Shown: positions 26,901 through 35,822, numbered from the stretch's first letter. The stretch: DNA of 63,037 nucleotides from an uncultured Lachnospiraceae bacterium (GCA_910577825.1 CAJTOK010000016.1:1-63037), one strand, 5' to 3'. Numbers and translations: made by a program. The notes: a model not told the origin generated them from the sequence alone.

Positions 26901-28163
26901 TTAACGCCTGTTGGCAAGTTCCCTTGTAATATCCTCCCAGTCAAGGCCGCATTCCACCATAAGCACCATCATATGGTAAAGGAAATCTGCAATTTCATAT
27001 TTAAGTTCTTCAGCACCATCATTTTTAGCAGCAATAATAATTTCAGAAGCCTCTTCACCACACTTTTTAAGAATTTTATCAATTCCTTTGTCAAACAGGT
27101 AATTTGTATATGAACCCTCTTTAGGGCTGTTTTTCCTGTCTGCTATTATATTATAATCCTCTTCAAGGATTTTTAGAGGATTTGTTTCTATATAATCCTT
27201 TTTTGCAAGTTCTTTAAAGAAACAGCTGTAGCTGCCTGTATGGCACGCTGCACCCACCTGGTGCACCTTTGCAAGTATTGTGTCATTGTCACAGTCAAGC
27301 ATAAGTGATTTTACATACTGGTAATGTCCTGAAGTTTCCCCTTTTACCCATAACTCCTGCCTGCTGCGGCTAAAATAAACCATCCTGCCTGTTTCAATGG
27401 TCTTTTTATATGATTCTTCATTCATATAAGCCATCATAAGCACTTCACTTGTCCTGTAGTCCTGTACAATGGCAGGCACAAGCCCGCCTGCACCCAGCTT
27501 AAACTCTGAAAAATCTATAAGGCTTTCAAACAGGGGGACATCTATTCCTTCCCTTTTAACTGCACGTTTTGCTTTATAAATATCCTTGTCCTCAAAGTAA
27601 TTAGTCGCCACTGCCTCCACACTGCTATAAGAAAGAAGTCCTGCAAGGTCATTCCGTATAAGCCCGTCCCTTATAATAACCTGCATCTTTGTACCAAGGA
27701 CTGCATCCCTGAAAGCGTCTGTGGTATCAATATGTTTAAGTATAACCGTACCTATCCCCATTTCATAATACTGGTCTAACTGCCCTGCATTATGGAAATC
27801 AGCCTTCATGTCAATTTCTATAGCCAGCTTATCTTTGCCAAACCTTGAGGTTATCTTATTTATCTCATCTTCTTCTGGAAAAAGGGCCTTTCTTATAACA
27901 ACCTTTGATGCACCTGTATAAAGGGCTTTCTTGGCATCTTCAAACCTGTTTACATAAATGCCTGTAAAAAATGGTATATCAATTTTTTTCTCAATCTTTC
28001 TTGCCGAAAGCAGAAATTCTTCCCTCGAAGCTTCATCCCCTGTATAATTATAGATAAATAAACCATCTGCCCCTTCACATGAATACCTTTCAGCAAGACA
28101 TTCAACATTAGAAGGAACTTCATTTTCTGCATTGATAAATGCAATTATTTTCTTCTGTGCCAT
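26901..28163 (-). CDS. hisIE: HisF-like/HisI/HisE fusion (phosphoribosyl-AMP cyclohydrolase and phosphoribosyl-ATP pyrophosphatase)
   Basis: The product is about 420 aa from the start MAQKKIIAFINAE; the site upstream (AAGGAATGG) is weak. Residues 1-205 form a HisA/HisF-like barrel (FFTGIYVNRFEDAKKALYTG, ASKVVIRKALFP, MQVIIRDGLIRNDLAGLLSY). The N-terminal catalytic Asp of HisF is not present at the usual place (IAFINAE instead of IPCLDV). HisI follows (about 215-315) with RQELWVKGETSGHYQ, DCDNDTILAKV and the zinc cysteines of ACHTGSYSCFF. HisE ends the protein with CGEEASEIIIAAKN and EIADFLYHMMVLM. It catalyses steps 2 and 3 of histidine synthesis. The remaining his genes lie 28 kb away. Confidence 0.92.
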   Translation of the reverse strand: MAQKKIIAFINAENEVPSNVECLAERYSCEGADGLFIYNYTGDEASREEFLLSARKIEKKIDIPFFTGIYVNRFEDAKKALYTGASKVVIRKALFPEEDEINKITSRFGKDKLAIEIDMKADFHNAGQLDQYYEMGIGTVILKHIDTTDAFRDAVLGTKMQVIIRDGLIRNDLAGLLSYSSVEAVATNYFEDKDIYKAKRAVKREGIDVPLFESLIDFSEFKLGAGGLVPAIVQDYRTSEVLMMAYMNEESYKKTIETGRMVYFSRSRQELWVKGETSGHYQYVKSLMLDCDNDTILAKVHQVGAACHTGSYSCFFKELAKKDYIETNPLKILEEDYNIIADRKNSPKEGSYTNYLFDKGIDKILKKCGEEASEIIIAAKNDGAEELKYEIADFLYHMMVLMVECGLDWEDITRELANRR

Positions 28164-28292
28164 GCAGCTTTGCCATTCCTTTCCCCACATCACCATAAAA
28201 GCCTGTGGTGGTTATTTCTAATTTCACGCTGCATTTGTTATAAACACAAAACAGCACATACATTATACAACATTACCATGAGTTAATCAACC

Positions 28293-28333
28293 AAAAAAAG
28301 CCCCCTGCATCCAGTGCCATGCAGGGGCTTTTT
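28293..28333 (-). terminator. Rho-independent terminator of metK
   Basis: AAAAAAGCCCCCTGCAT pairs with ATGCAGGGGCTTTTT around CCAGTGCC, with T-runs on either side. It lies between metK and the hisIE start. Confidence 0.9.
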
Positions 28334-28372
28334 GGAATAACCATATAAAAAGACAGCGGTTATCCATGTATT

Positions 28373-29566
28373 TTATATATCCAGATATTTTTCCAGCTGT
28401 TCTTTTTTATCAAGTTTTTCCCATGACAAATCAAGGCCATTGCGTCCAAAATGCCCGTAAGCAGCTGTCTGTTTATAAACAGGCCTGCGCAGGTCAAGCA
28501 TTTTAATTATCCCGGCCGGGCGCAAATCAAAATTTTCACGTATTATATTTACAAGCTTTTCATCACTAATTTTACCAGTGCCAAATGTATCCACCATTAC
28601 AGACGTAGGCTGTGCAACACCTATTGCATATGAAAGCTGTATTTCACACTTATCTGCAATGCCTGCTGCTACAATGTTCTTTGCTACATAACGTGCTGCA
28701 TATGCTGCTGAACGGTCAACCTTTGTACAGTCTTTGCCAGAAAATGCACCGCCGCCATGGCGTGCATAACCGCCGTATGTATCCACAATAATTTTCCGCC
28801 CTGTAAGCCCGCTGTCACCATTTGGCCCGCCAATAACAAACCTGCCTGTAGGGTTAATAAAGTATTTGGTTTTTTCATCTACAAGCTCTGGCGGAAGCAC
28901 CGGGCTGATTACATATTTACGGATATCACTATGTATCTGCTCCTGTGTTACTTCCTCTGAATGCTGTGCTGAAATAACTACTGTATCAATATGTACAGGT
29001 TTTCCATTATCATCATATTCAACAGTAACCTGGCTTTTGCCATCAGGCCTTAAATACCTGAGAGTGCCGTTTTTCCTCACTTCTGCCAGCCTGTGTGCCA
29101 GCTTGTGTGCAATAGAAACAGGATATGGCATGTATTCCTCTGTTTCATTTGTTGCAAAACCAAACATCATGCCCTGGTCACCTGCACCAATGGCCTCAAT
29201 CTCTTCATCACTCATCTGGTTTTCCCTGGCTTCAAGTGCCCTGTCAACACCCATTGCAATATCATCTGACTGCTTGTCAAGCAGGATATTTACCCTGCAT
29301 GTATCACAGTTAAAACCTTTGTCATCACTGTCATAACCTATTTCACGTATTGTTTCACGCACAATTTTCTCATAATCAGCTTCTGCCTTAGTAGTTATCT
29401 CGCCCATTACCATTACATAACCTGTAGTAATAACAGTTTCACAAGCTACACGGCTCATTGGGTCCTGCGCTATAAGGGCATCTAACACCGCATCAGAAAT
29501 ATTATCACATATTTTATCAGGATGTCCTTCTGTAACTGATTCAGATGTAAACAATCTTCTCTCCAT
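28373..29566 (-). CDS. metK: S-adenosylmethionine synthetase
   Basis: MetK makes SAM from methionine and ATP. The start MERRLFTSESVTEGHPDKIC is preceded by AAGAGG; the frame is open 45 codons upstream through the leader. The 397-aa product has the ATP/Met-binding GHPDKICD, the GAGDQGMMFGFA hexapeptide region and the phosphate loop GGGAFSGKDCTKVDRSAAY. Upstream lies a SAM-I riboswitch, so SAM should shut off its own synthesis. Confidence 0.98.
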   Translation of the reverse strand: MERRLFTSESVTEGHPDKICDNISDAVLDALIAQDPMSRVACETVITTGYVMVMGEITTKAEADYEKIVRETIREIGYDSDDKGFNCDTCRVNILLDKQSDDIAMGVDRALEARENQMSDEEIEAIGAGDQGMMFGFATNETEEYMPYPVSIAHKLAHRLAEVRKNGTLRYLRPDGKSQVTVEYDDNGKPVHIDTVVISAQHSEEVTQEQIHSDIRKYVISPVLPPELVDEKTKYFINPTGRFVIGGPNGDSGLTGRKIIVDTYGGYARHGGGAFSGKDCTKVDRSAAYAARYVAKNIVAAGIADKCEIQLSYAIGVAQPTSVMVDTFGTGKISDEKLVNIIRENFDLRPAGIIKMLDLRRPVYKQTAAYGHFGRNGLDLSWEKLDKKEQLEKYLDI

Positions 29567-29600
29567 ATCTGTACCTCTTTCCGTATGCACATATAAAAAC

Positions 29601-29734
29601 AGACCCGCCAATAATGACGGGCCTTTATAACAGCTCCTCTTATTGTTCGGTTGCCCGCTCAGATTGGCACCTTCCTGCAAAGGGGGTTGCCGTGGTTTCA
29701 CAGAGCCTTAACTCTCCGCCACTCTTAATAAGAG
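29601..29734 (-). promoter_or_regulatory. SAM-I (S-box) riboswitch with terminator expression platform
   Basis: On the minus strand the aptamer begins CTCTTATTAAGAG-TGGCGGAG and continues through CTCTGTGAAACCACGGCAAC. It has the GGAAGGTGCCAAT arm and closes P1 with AATAAGAGG (about 29636-29645). The terminator GGCCCG...CGGGTC with a GTTTTTATA tail lies at 29601-29624, just before metK. This is the classic S-box order of aptamer, then terminator, then a methionine-pathway gene. Confidence 0.93.
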
Positions 29735-29753
29735 ACATTTACAATATCCATTT

Positions 29754-29795
29754 AACTACATGCCAACTACATATAACTACGTGTCAACTACATAA
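29754..29795 (-). repeat. 21-bp tandem duplication in the metK leader
   Basis: Two adjacent 21-bp copies, AACTACATGCCAACTACATA(T) and AACTACGTGTCAACTACATA(A), occupy 29754-29774 and 29775-29795. They lie between the promoter -10 and the riboswitch, including the likely transcription start. Confidence 0.85.
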
Positions 29796-29797
29796 AT

Positions 29798-29826
29798 ACT
29801 ATATACCTGTTATATATATATGTCAA
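29798..29826 (-). promoter_or_regulatory. Sigma-A promoter of metK
   Basis: TTGACA (29821-29826) and TATAGT (29798-29803) with a 17-base spacer, on the minus strand. The -35 is 8 bases from the stop codon of the upstream chemoreceptor. Confidence 0.75.
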
Positions 29827-29833
29827 GCAGATT

Positions 29834-31918
29834 TTATTCCAGATTGAACCCGCCCACAATCTGGTTTAAATTCTCTGCACTCTCCTTGCTGGTATCAACA
29901 AATGTACTGGCTGAATCAACTTTCTGCACTACAGTGGAGGTTTTCTCTGCAATATCCTGTACACCGCCTGCTGATTCTTTTACCATGTCATTTATGCCAT
30001 TTATTGAAACCGATATATTATTAATGGCATCTACCATTGACATTACAGCATCATTAATCTGTGTCATGCCCTGTTCATAATCAGAAGCATCATGTGCATA
30101 AGTATCACCTACCTGCATAAATTCATTGTAATCAGAAAGCACTTTTTGTTCCAGAAATTCCATCATATTATCCAGGCACTCTTTCATATTTTCTACTGCA
30201 CCGTTTACCTCTGGGATAATTGTCTGGATTGACTGCACCGTTTCCTGTGTCTGCCCTGCCAGCGTGCCAATTTCTGATGCAACCACAGCAAACCCGTGCC
30301 CTGCATCACCTGCCCTTGCTGCTTCAATAGACGCATTTAATGACAAAAGGTTAATCTGGCTGGAAATATCCCTGATATTATGCGTAAGTTCATTAATCTG
30401 TTCTACTGCCTGTGCCTGCCTTATTGCATCCGAAGTCTTTTCCTTAACCTGCCCATAAATTTCCTGTGTGCGTTTTGCTGCTGTAAGAGTTGTCTGTTTA
30501 AGGTTATCCGCCCGGTTTTTTACCTCGGCCGACTTTTCTGCACCTTCTCTGGATAAAATACCAATATGCCCCATATTATCCTCAACTGTACGGGCAGATT
30601 CTGATACTGTTTCAACGGCACTGGAAGCCTCCTCCATAGCCGCTGCAAGTTCCTGCGTTGTAGCCGAGTTATTTTCACAAATGCCACTGATTTCTGACAT
30701 ATTCTGGTGCAGGCTTGTAACATTGCCCCCTATATCAGAACCTGCCTTTTCCATAAGTGCCACCATTTCACGGAACTTCTTTCTCATCTGGCGGACTGCC
30801 CTTGCCATATCCCCTGTTTCATCTTTAAGCTTTACAAGCTTTTTGCTTTGCGGGTTTGGCTTTAAATCCAGGTTTGCCGTATCCACAATAATTTTTGTCA
30901 GGTTTTTAATCGGCCTTGCAATCGTACTGCTGCTGTAAAGCCCTGAACATACAGAAAACAAAAGCGCAAATAAGAAAGCCACAATAATCATTTTAAATAA
31001 ATGTCCAGATGTTGAATTAAATTCACTATCCGGCACAGTAACAGCCAGCCTCATCCCGTTACGGAGAACTGAAACTGCTGCTACTTTCCCTTTATCCTGG
31101 TATGTATAATCTGCCGTCTGGCCATCTTGTGATTCTGCATGTGCAGACATAAAATCTGCCAGTTCCTGGCTGGATTCTGCTATATTTTTGCCATAATCCT
31201 CAGACGGGTGTGCAAGTATTTCATTTGAAGCACTGGCAAGAAAAGCATATCCATCTGTATAAACGGAAATACTATTAACCTTTTCCTGTATTGTAGTAAA
31301 ATCAATATCCATTCCGACAATTCCCACTGCTTCCCCGTCAATAAAAAGAGGGACTACATAAGAAATCATATATACATTGATATTTTCATTCTGGTAAGGT
31401 TCCATCCATGTAGGTTTTCCATTATTGACCGGAATGTAATACCAGCCTACGTGCTCAAGGTCATCTTTATCATAACCACTGAAATCTGTCGGCTCAATAT
31501 ATTCAAAGCCAGAAGCCCCGCCAGTCTTTGAAGCGAAAAGCCCGGAAGTTGCTGGTGTAAAATCAGGATTATAACGGATATAATAAGTCAGTACCCCTTC
31601 TGTATTCTCACCTGCAATCTTTGCAAATTCACGGATTTTTTCTGTACATTGCCCCACATACGCTTCATCAGTCTTAAATCTTTCAAAATCTTCAATTTGT
31701 GCAACTGTATTATCTGCCAGCATATTTACAGAATTTTCAATCTGTGCCAGTTTACTATCCACTTCCATCTGGTGGATTCTGCATATGCTGTCCAGCTGTT
31801 CTTTTGCCATTTCCCTTGTACTCCGGCTAGAAACAAAAATACTGGCAATACCACAGATAAGGGACGCAATAATTGCACTTCCAATCATCGAAAACAGGAT
31901 TTTTCTTTTTAATGACAT
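29834..31918 (-). CDS. Methyl-accepting chemotaxis protein (dCache type)
   Basis: The 694-aa product has TM1 near the start (IGSAIIASLICGIASIFVSS). A large extracellular double Cache domain (about 40-330) follows, with YIRYNPDFTPATSGLFAS, GWYYIPVNNGKPTWMEPYQN and VGIVGMDIDFTTI. TM2 (MIIVAFLFALLFSVCSGLY), a HAMP-like region and the signalling hairpin come next. The conserved tip is QINLLSLNASIEAARAGDAG plus FAVVASEIGTLAGQTQ. The sensor resembles small-molecule-binding dCache_1 domains. A -35/-10 pair TTGATA-N17-TAATAT is visible upstream on the minus strand. It is monocistronic. Confidence 0.95.
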   Translation of the reverse strand: MSLKRKILFSMIGSAIIASLICGIASIFVSSRSTREMAKEQLDSICRIHQMEVDSKLAQIENSVNMLADNTVAQIEDFERFKTDEAYVGQCTEKIREFAKIAGENTEGVLTYYIRYNPDFTPATSGLFASKTGGASGFEYIEPTDFSGYDKDDLEHVGWYYIPVNNGKPTWMEPYQNENINVYMISYVVPLFIDGEAVGIVGMDIDFTTIQEKVNSISVYTDGYAFLASASNEILAHPSEDYGKNIAESSQELADFMSAHAESQDGQTADYTYQDKGKVAAVSVLRNGMRLAVTVPDSEFNSTSGHLFKMIIVAFLFALLFSVCSGLYSSSTIARPIKNLTKIIVDTANLDLKPNPQSKKLVKLKDETGDMARAVRQMRKKFREMVALMEKAGSDIGGNVTSLHQNMSEISGICENNSATTQELAAAMEEASSAVETVSESARTVEDNMGHIGILSREGAEKSAEVKNRADNLKQTTLTAAKRTQEIYGQVKEKTSDAIRQAQAVEQINELTHNIRDISSQINLLSLNASIEAARAGDAGHGFAVVASEIGTLAGQTQETVQSIQTIIPEVNGAVENMKECLDNMMEFLEQKVLSDYNEFMQVGDTYAHDASDYEQGMTQINDAVMSMVDAINNISVSINGINDMVKESAGGVQDIAEKTSTVVQKVDSASTFVDTSKESAENLNQIVGGFNLE

Positions 31919-32163
31919 AATACATTTCTCCTTTAACAGTAATAATGATTTTAATGCCTGTTTATTAGCCTGTTTTATATATTATACTAAATAATATAAA
32001 TTATCAATAGTTTGTTAATTTTTTGGGTTTTCCTGTTTTTTGCCCTAAATAAACCTGGACGGATATTTTAAACCAAATTTTATTGTAATTAAATTGTATT
32101 TGTAATAAAATAATAAAAACAGGCAGCTGAAGCAGCCATTATATAAAAGAGGGGTACATTTAT

Positions 32164-32557
32164 ATGAATAAAGAAACTTTTTCCATGTTTGAAAATTTTA
32201 TGCTTTCATGTATTGATGACAGTGCACATGATAAGGAACATATATACAGGGTGCTTTATAATGCACTGGAAATTGCTAAGACTGAAAGTAATATAGATTA
32301 TGATGTTTTAATATGCGCATGTTTATTACATGATATTGCACGTAAAGAGCAGTTTGAGGATTCTTCTGTATGCCATGCAATGGCAGGTGGTATTAAAGCA
32401 TATAATTTCCTGGTAAATAATGGGTTTGGACAGGAAAGGGGCAGAAATTGCTAAAGAAAGGCAGCAGGCAGCAATAGATTTTTATAATAGTTTATACAGG
32501 GAAGCCAGTTCGTCATACCAGAACGGAAAAGAAGAACTTTACAAGGTACTCCAGTAA
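32164..32557 (+). pseudogene. HD-domain phosphohydrolase pseudogene with an internal deletion
   Basis: A GAGGGG site and ATG start an intact HD N-terminus: DDSAHDKEHIYRVLYNALEI and CACLLHDIARKEQFEDS carry the H and HD metal ligands. After GGIKAYNFLVNNGFGQERG the frame closes at a TAA (32454). In another frame the sequence continues as GAEIAKERQQAAIDFYNSLY and GKEELYKVLQ, the usual C-terminus of this family. About 80 central residues are missing, so an out-of-frame deletion has joined the two ends. Confidence 0.75.
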
Positions 32558-32587
32558 TTATTTTATAACAATCTTATAAAGCAAAAA

Positions 32588-32620
32588 ATCCACAGCCAGA
32601 AATATACTGGCTATGGTTTA
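32588..32620. terminator. Hairpin in the 32.6-32.8 kb spacer
   Basis: CCACAGCCAG and CTGGCTATGG form a stem around AAATATA, with only a weak T-tract. The rest of this 220-base spacer shows nothing else. Confidence 0.4.
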
Positions 32621-32781
32621 TGCAGAAAATATGCCCTGTGAAAAACGTTCTGTTTAAAGAAGGAGTTGCTGTCTGCTGGCAACTACTGCACCATTGTGTT
32701 ACCGTATATGTGCAAAACAGCATACAGAAATATTATATACAGGGCATATAAACGCCATAGGTTATTAACCACTTTAAAGTT

Positions 32782-33972
32782 TTATCCTGCTAAAAACGGG
32801 ACTATTGCCATAAGTGCGTCATAATTGCCTTTGGCTGCCAGTTCTTTTGCAAATTTCTCTAAAGTATCCCTGCTTATAGCCCATGCTATATCACCCAGTG
32901 CTGTACACTCACCTTTTTCATAAATCTGCATAGCTATTTTGTCTATATCTTCTTTTGTTACAAAACAGATTATATTTGTTAACGGGCCATACTGGCGGTT
33001 TTCTGCCAGGTAACTTGCAATTTCCCCTATTACATCTGTGCTAACTGCCCATGCTATACCACACAGTGCATCTCCTTTTCCCTCTTCTGCGAACTGTCTG
33101 GCATATTTATTAACAGTATCTTTATCCAATGCCCATGCTATGCAGGATAATACATCATATTTACCTTTATTACAAAGAAGCCCTGCTATTTTATCTAAAT
33201 CTTTTTTATCCATAAAGCAGGCTATATTCTGAAGCACACCATGCTGTCCCTTTTCTACAAGCTGTACTGCAATTTCATTTAATGTATCTGTGCCTGTATT
33301 CCATGCCAGGTTTTCCATCATTTTATAATCACCGTTTGATGCCATCTGTTTTGCAGCATTGTTTATACTTTGTTTGCCTGCAAATGTAACAAGGATGTCT
33401 AAGTCCTTATAATTTTTATTTTTTATGCTGTCCTCTAACAGTTTGTTTATAACCTTTTCAGGCATGGCAAATGCTACATTTTTAAATGACTGCCACTGGT
33501 TAATGATTTTTCCAAATGACCAGCTCTCACCAGCATTGACATCTTCATGCTCTATGCACATATCAGTTTTCCCATCCTCATTAAAATATGAATATATGCT
33601 TTTGGAGTTACGTAATACCCCTCCTCCTTCATTGACAGCTGATACACTATAAATATCAGCAAAACATCGTATTTTTTTATTTTTATAATATAATATGCCA
33701 TCTTTTTTCTCAATATTATATTTCTTGTATTGTTTAAAAAGTTTTTCCTGGTCTTTTTCTGGTAAACTTGTGTTAATAATTATGCCACTCTCTTTTTTCT
33801 TTACAACAGACTTATTTTTGGCAGTAACTTTTTTCTTCATTTTCTGTGTACTGGCATTTTCCGCAACAGTAACAGGTGTCCTTGATGCCTCCATTACCTT
33901 TGCTGGTATAATACAAATAGTGCCAGCTGCTAATATTATGCAGGCTGTCCTGGATAACTTAGTTTTAACCAT
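32782..33972 (-). CDS. Secreted protein made of 28-residue helical repeats, partner of the BlaR1-like sensor
   Basis: The start is the ATG at 33972 behind AAAGGGG. The 396-aa product has a signal peptide (TACIILAAGTICIIPAKV), a K-rich linker and a central region with SVSAVNEGGGVLRNSKS. From about residue 185 to the end it consists of about seven tandem 28-residue repeats, for example GQHGVLQNIACFMDKKDLDK... and GECTALGDIAWAISRDTLEK.... The consensus is G-x-Y-x-A-L-x-x-I-A-x-F/W, then D-x-x-x-K-I-A, then K. The same repeat ends the M56 protein encoded 52 bases upstream. The repeat family is not one I can name. It is the last gene of the blaI-blaR-like operon. Confidence 0.75.
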   Translation of the reverse strand: MVKTKLSRTACIILAAGTICIIPAKVMEASRTPVTVAENASTQKMKKKVTAKNKSVVKKKESGIIINTSLPEKDQEKLFKQYKKYNIEKKDGILYYKNKKIRCFADIYSVSAVNEGGGVLRNSKSIYSYFNEDGKTDMCIEHEDVNAGESWSFGKIINQWQSFKNVAFAMPEKVINKLLEDSIKNKNYKDLDILVTFAGKQSINNAAKQMASNGDYKMMENLAWNTGTDTLNEIAVQLVEKGQHGVLQNIACFMDKKDLDKIAGLLCNKGKYDVLSCIAWALDKDTVNKYARQFAEEGKGDALCGIAWAVSTDVIGEIASYLAENRQYGPLTNIICFVTKEDIDKIAMQIYEKGECTALGDIAWAISRDTLEKFAKELAAKGNYDALMAIVPFLAG

Positions 33973-34023
33973 AAAAATTACCCCTTTCTGTAAATCTTTG
34001 TTAATTTTATAATACAATTAAAA

Positions 34024-35343
34024 TTACTGCATAAATGGTGCTATGCTTTCCAGTGCATCATACTCCCCTTTATCTGCCATATCCTTTGCAATTCCATTTA
34101 TAACCTCCCGGCTTATAAATGAAGCCAGGCCAGTAATTGCACTGTAATCTCCTTTTGCTGCTATTTGTTCTGCAATTTTATTTAAATCTTCCTGTTTTAC
34201 AAAAGGGGCAAGACTGTACAGTGCATAATAATCCCCTTTTGCTGCTATTCCTGCAGCTATTTCACCTAAAACATTACTATATGTGACAGAAGATATATCT
34301 TCCTGTAAGGTGTTTTCTTTTATGCCAGGACTGTCTGTGCCTTCTTCCCTGGCAGTAAACACTTTTTTGGGCCTGCCTGTGCTTTTTGCAGAAGTAGCAA
34401 AAACTGGAATTATTACAGCAATTAATAAGAAAGCTTTTATATATGCTGCCTTTGAATTTTTTTTAATCTGCATAATGGCTGTAATTCTTTCTTCCGCTGC
34501 ATTCCGGCTAAAGCTGTTTCCTAACGGGCTAAAGCCGCTTTTTTCTTCCTCCATGCTGATAAGCACAAGTGCATAAGCCTTCTTTGATTTTTCCCCAAAA
34601 TGCCGGACCACCGTTTCATCACACGATATTTCAATATCCCTGTTTGCAAGTATATACATTACCCAGACAAGCGGGTTAAACCAATATATACTGGCAGCAG
34701 CAATTAATAATAATTTAGTAACTGCATCAAACCTTTTTATATGGATAAATTCATGCTCTAAAATATACATAAGCTTTTTTGAATCTTCCCAGTCTGTTGT
34801 TTCCGGCATTAAAATTACAGGATGGAAAATACCATATGATAAAGGTGATTTAATAAAACCAGACTGCCTTATTGAAAGACGCCTTATGGTTTTATGGGAT
34901 TTTAGCCATTCTTCTGCAAACCTGTTATTTACTGGCAGTGAAGTACAAAACCTTCTATAAAGTAAAATATATGCTGTTATAAATACTAATACAGAAATTA
35001 TAAAGCCTGCCAGCCATACAGCCCCCAGTACAGACAGCCCTTTTTTTTCATTTCTTTCTTTTATAATAATATTTCCTGCATTTTTTTCATTTTCCTGTTT
35101 TTCTTCTGTCCCGTTTATTATTCCTTCTGCCTTATCCATTATAAACTGGCTTTTACCTGCTAAAGAATAAATACTGGATACAGATGGTAATGAATATGGT
35201 ATTAACAGGCGTGACAGTGCAACAGCCCATAAAACTAAAAATACCTTCTTTGGCAGCTTGTTTATAAATAAAGCCCGGCATATAACCACTACCAGAATAA
35301 TAACCGAAGCAGAAAAACACATCTCCAGCAAGCCCATTTCCAT
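34024..35343 (-). CDS. BlaR1/MecR1-like M56 membrane metalloprotease with C-terminal 28-residue repeats
   Basis: The 439-aa product has N-terminal membrane helices and the M56 zinc-protease motif HEFIH (residues 197-201) with a downstream E-x-x-CDE (ISCDETVV). A last membrane segment (YIKAFLLIAVIIPVFATSA) lies near 305. In BlaR1 the part after this is a penicillin-binding sensor. Here it is replaced by about 80 residues (358-439) of the 28-residue repeat found in the neighbouring secreted protein, for example GDYYALYSLAPFVKQEDLNK. BlaR1 proteases inactivate the cognate BlaI on ligand sensing. The SD is weak. The gene sits between blaI-like and repeat-protein genes. Confidence 0.85.
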   Translation of the reverse strand: MEMGLLEMCFSASVIILVVVICRALFINKLPKKVFLVLWAVALSRLLIPYSLPSVSSIYSLAGKSQFIMDKAEGIINGTEEKQENEKNAGNIIIKERNEKKGLSVLGAVWLAGFIISVLVFITAYILLYRRFCTSLPVNNRFAEEWLKSHKTIRRLSIRQSGFIKSPLSYGIFHPVILMPETTDWEDSKKLMYILEHEFIHIKRFDAVTKLLLIAAASIYWFNPLVWVMYILANRDIEISCDETVVRHFGEKSKKAYALVLISMEEEKSGFSPLGNSFSRNAAEERITAIMQIKKNSKAAYIKAFLLIAVIIPVFATSAKSTGRPKKVFTAREEGTDSPGIKENTLQEDISSVTYSNVLGEIAAGIAAKGDYYALYSLAPFVKQEDLNKIAEQIAAKGDYSAITGLASFISREVINGIAKDMADKGEYDALESIAPFMQ

Positions 35344-35429
35344 ACCATGCCACAGCTTAATAATACCTGCAGCTTATCCTTTCATATATTCCTGCCATCA
35401 AAATCCTATTTTTAAATGTGCTTATAAAG

Positions 35430-35789
35430 TTACTCAAGTTCCCCGACAATCTTTTTTAAATCTTCAATTTGTTTCGCAGAAAGTTTCTTCCTGCCAAGCA
35501 ATGCTGTAAACAGCTTATCTGCCGAACCGTCATAAATTTTATTAATCAGTTCGTTGGTTTCTGCTTCCTGTACTTCTTCCTTTGGAATTAAGGCATGGCA
35601 CATAAACTTTGGTTCAGAACGTTCAATAGCGCCTTTTTTTATACATCTTTTTATAAGTGTGTATGTAGTATTCATATTCCAGCCAGTTTCTTCTTTAAGG
35701 ATATCTGAAATATGCTTCGCAGTAGTATCACCTTCACGCCAGAGTACATCCATTACTTTTAACTCTGAATCAAATAATTTAATATCCAC
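35430..35789 (-). CDS. BlaI/MecI-family transcriptional repressor
   Basis: The start is taken as the GTG at 35789 (MDIKLFDSELKVMDVLW) because AAAGGAGG lies 8 bases upstream; a GTG at 35798 overlaps the site. The 119-aa winged-helix repressor has TTAKHISDILKEETGWNMNT, the recognition helix NTTYTLIKRCIKKGAIER and a dimerising C-terminal helical region. The BlaI family is cleaved after BlaR1 activation. It is the first gene of a three-gene operon with the M56 sensor and the repeat protein. Confidence 0.92.
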   Translation of the reverse strand: MDIKLFDSELKVMDVLWREGDTTAKHISDILKEETGWNMNTTYTLIKRCIKKGAIERSEPKFMCHALIPKEEVQEAETNELINKIYDGSADKLFTALLGRKKLSAKQIEDLKKIVGELE

Positions 35790-35808
35790 ATCTTGCACCT
35801 CCTTTCAC

Positions 35809-35822
35809 ACTACTCTGGTAGT
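35809..35822 (-). promoter_or_regulatory. Putative BlaI operator dyad
   Basis: ACTAC-CAGA-GTAGT (minus strand) is a perfect dyad lying between the -10 box and the ribosome binding site of the blaI-like gene. Position and TAC/GTA core fit autoregulation by BlaI-type repressors, whose operators contain TACA/TGTA dyads. Confidence 0.55.
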
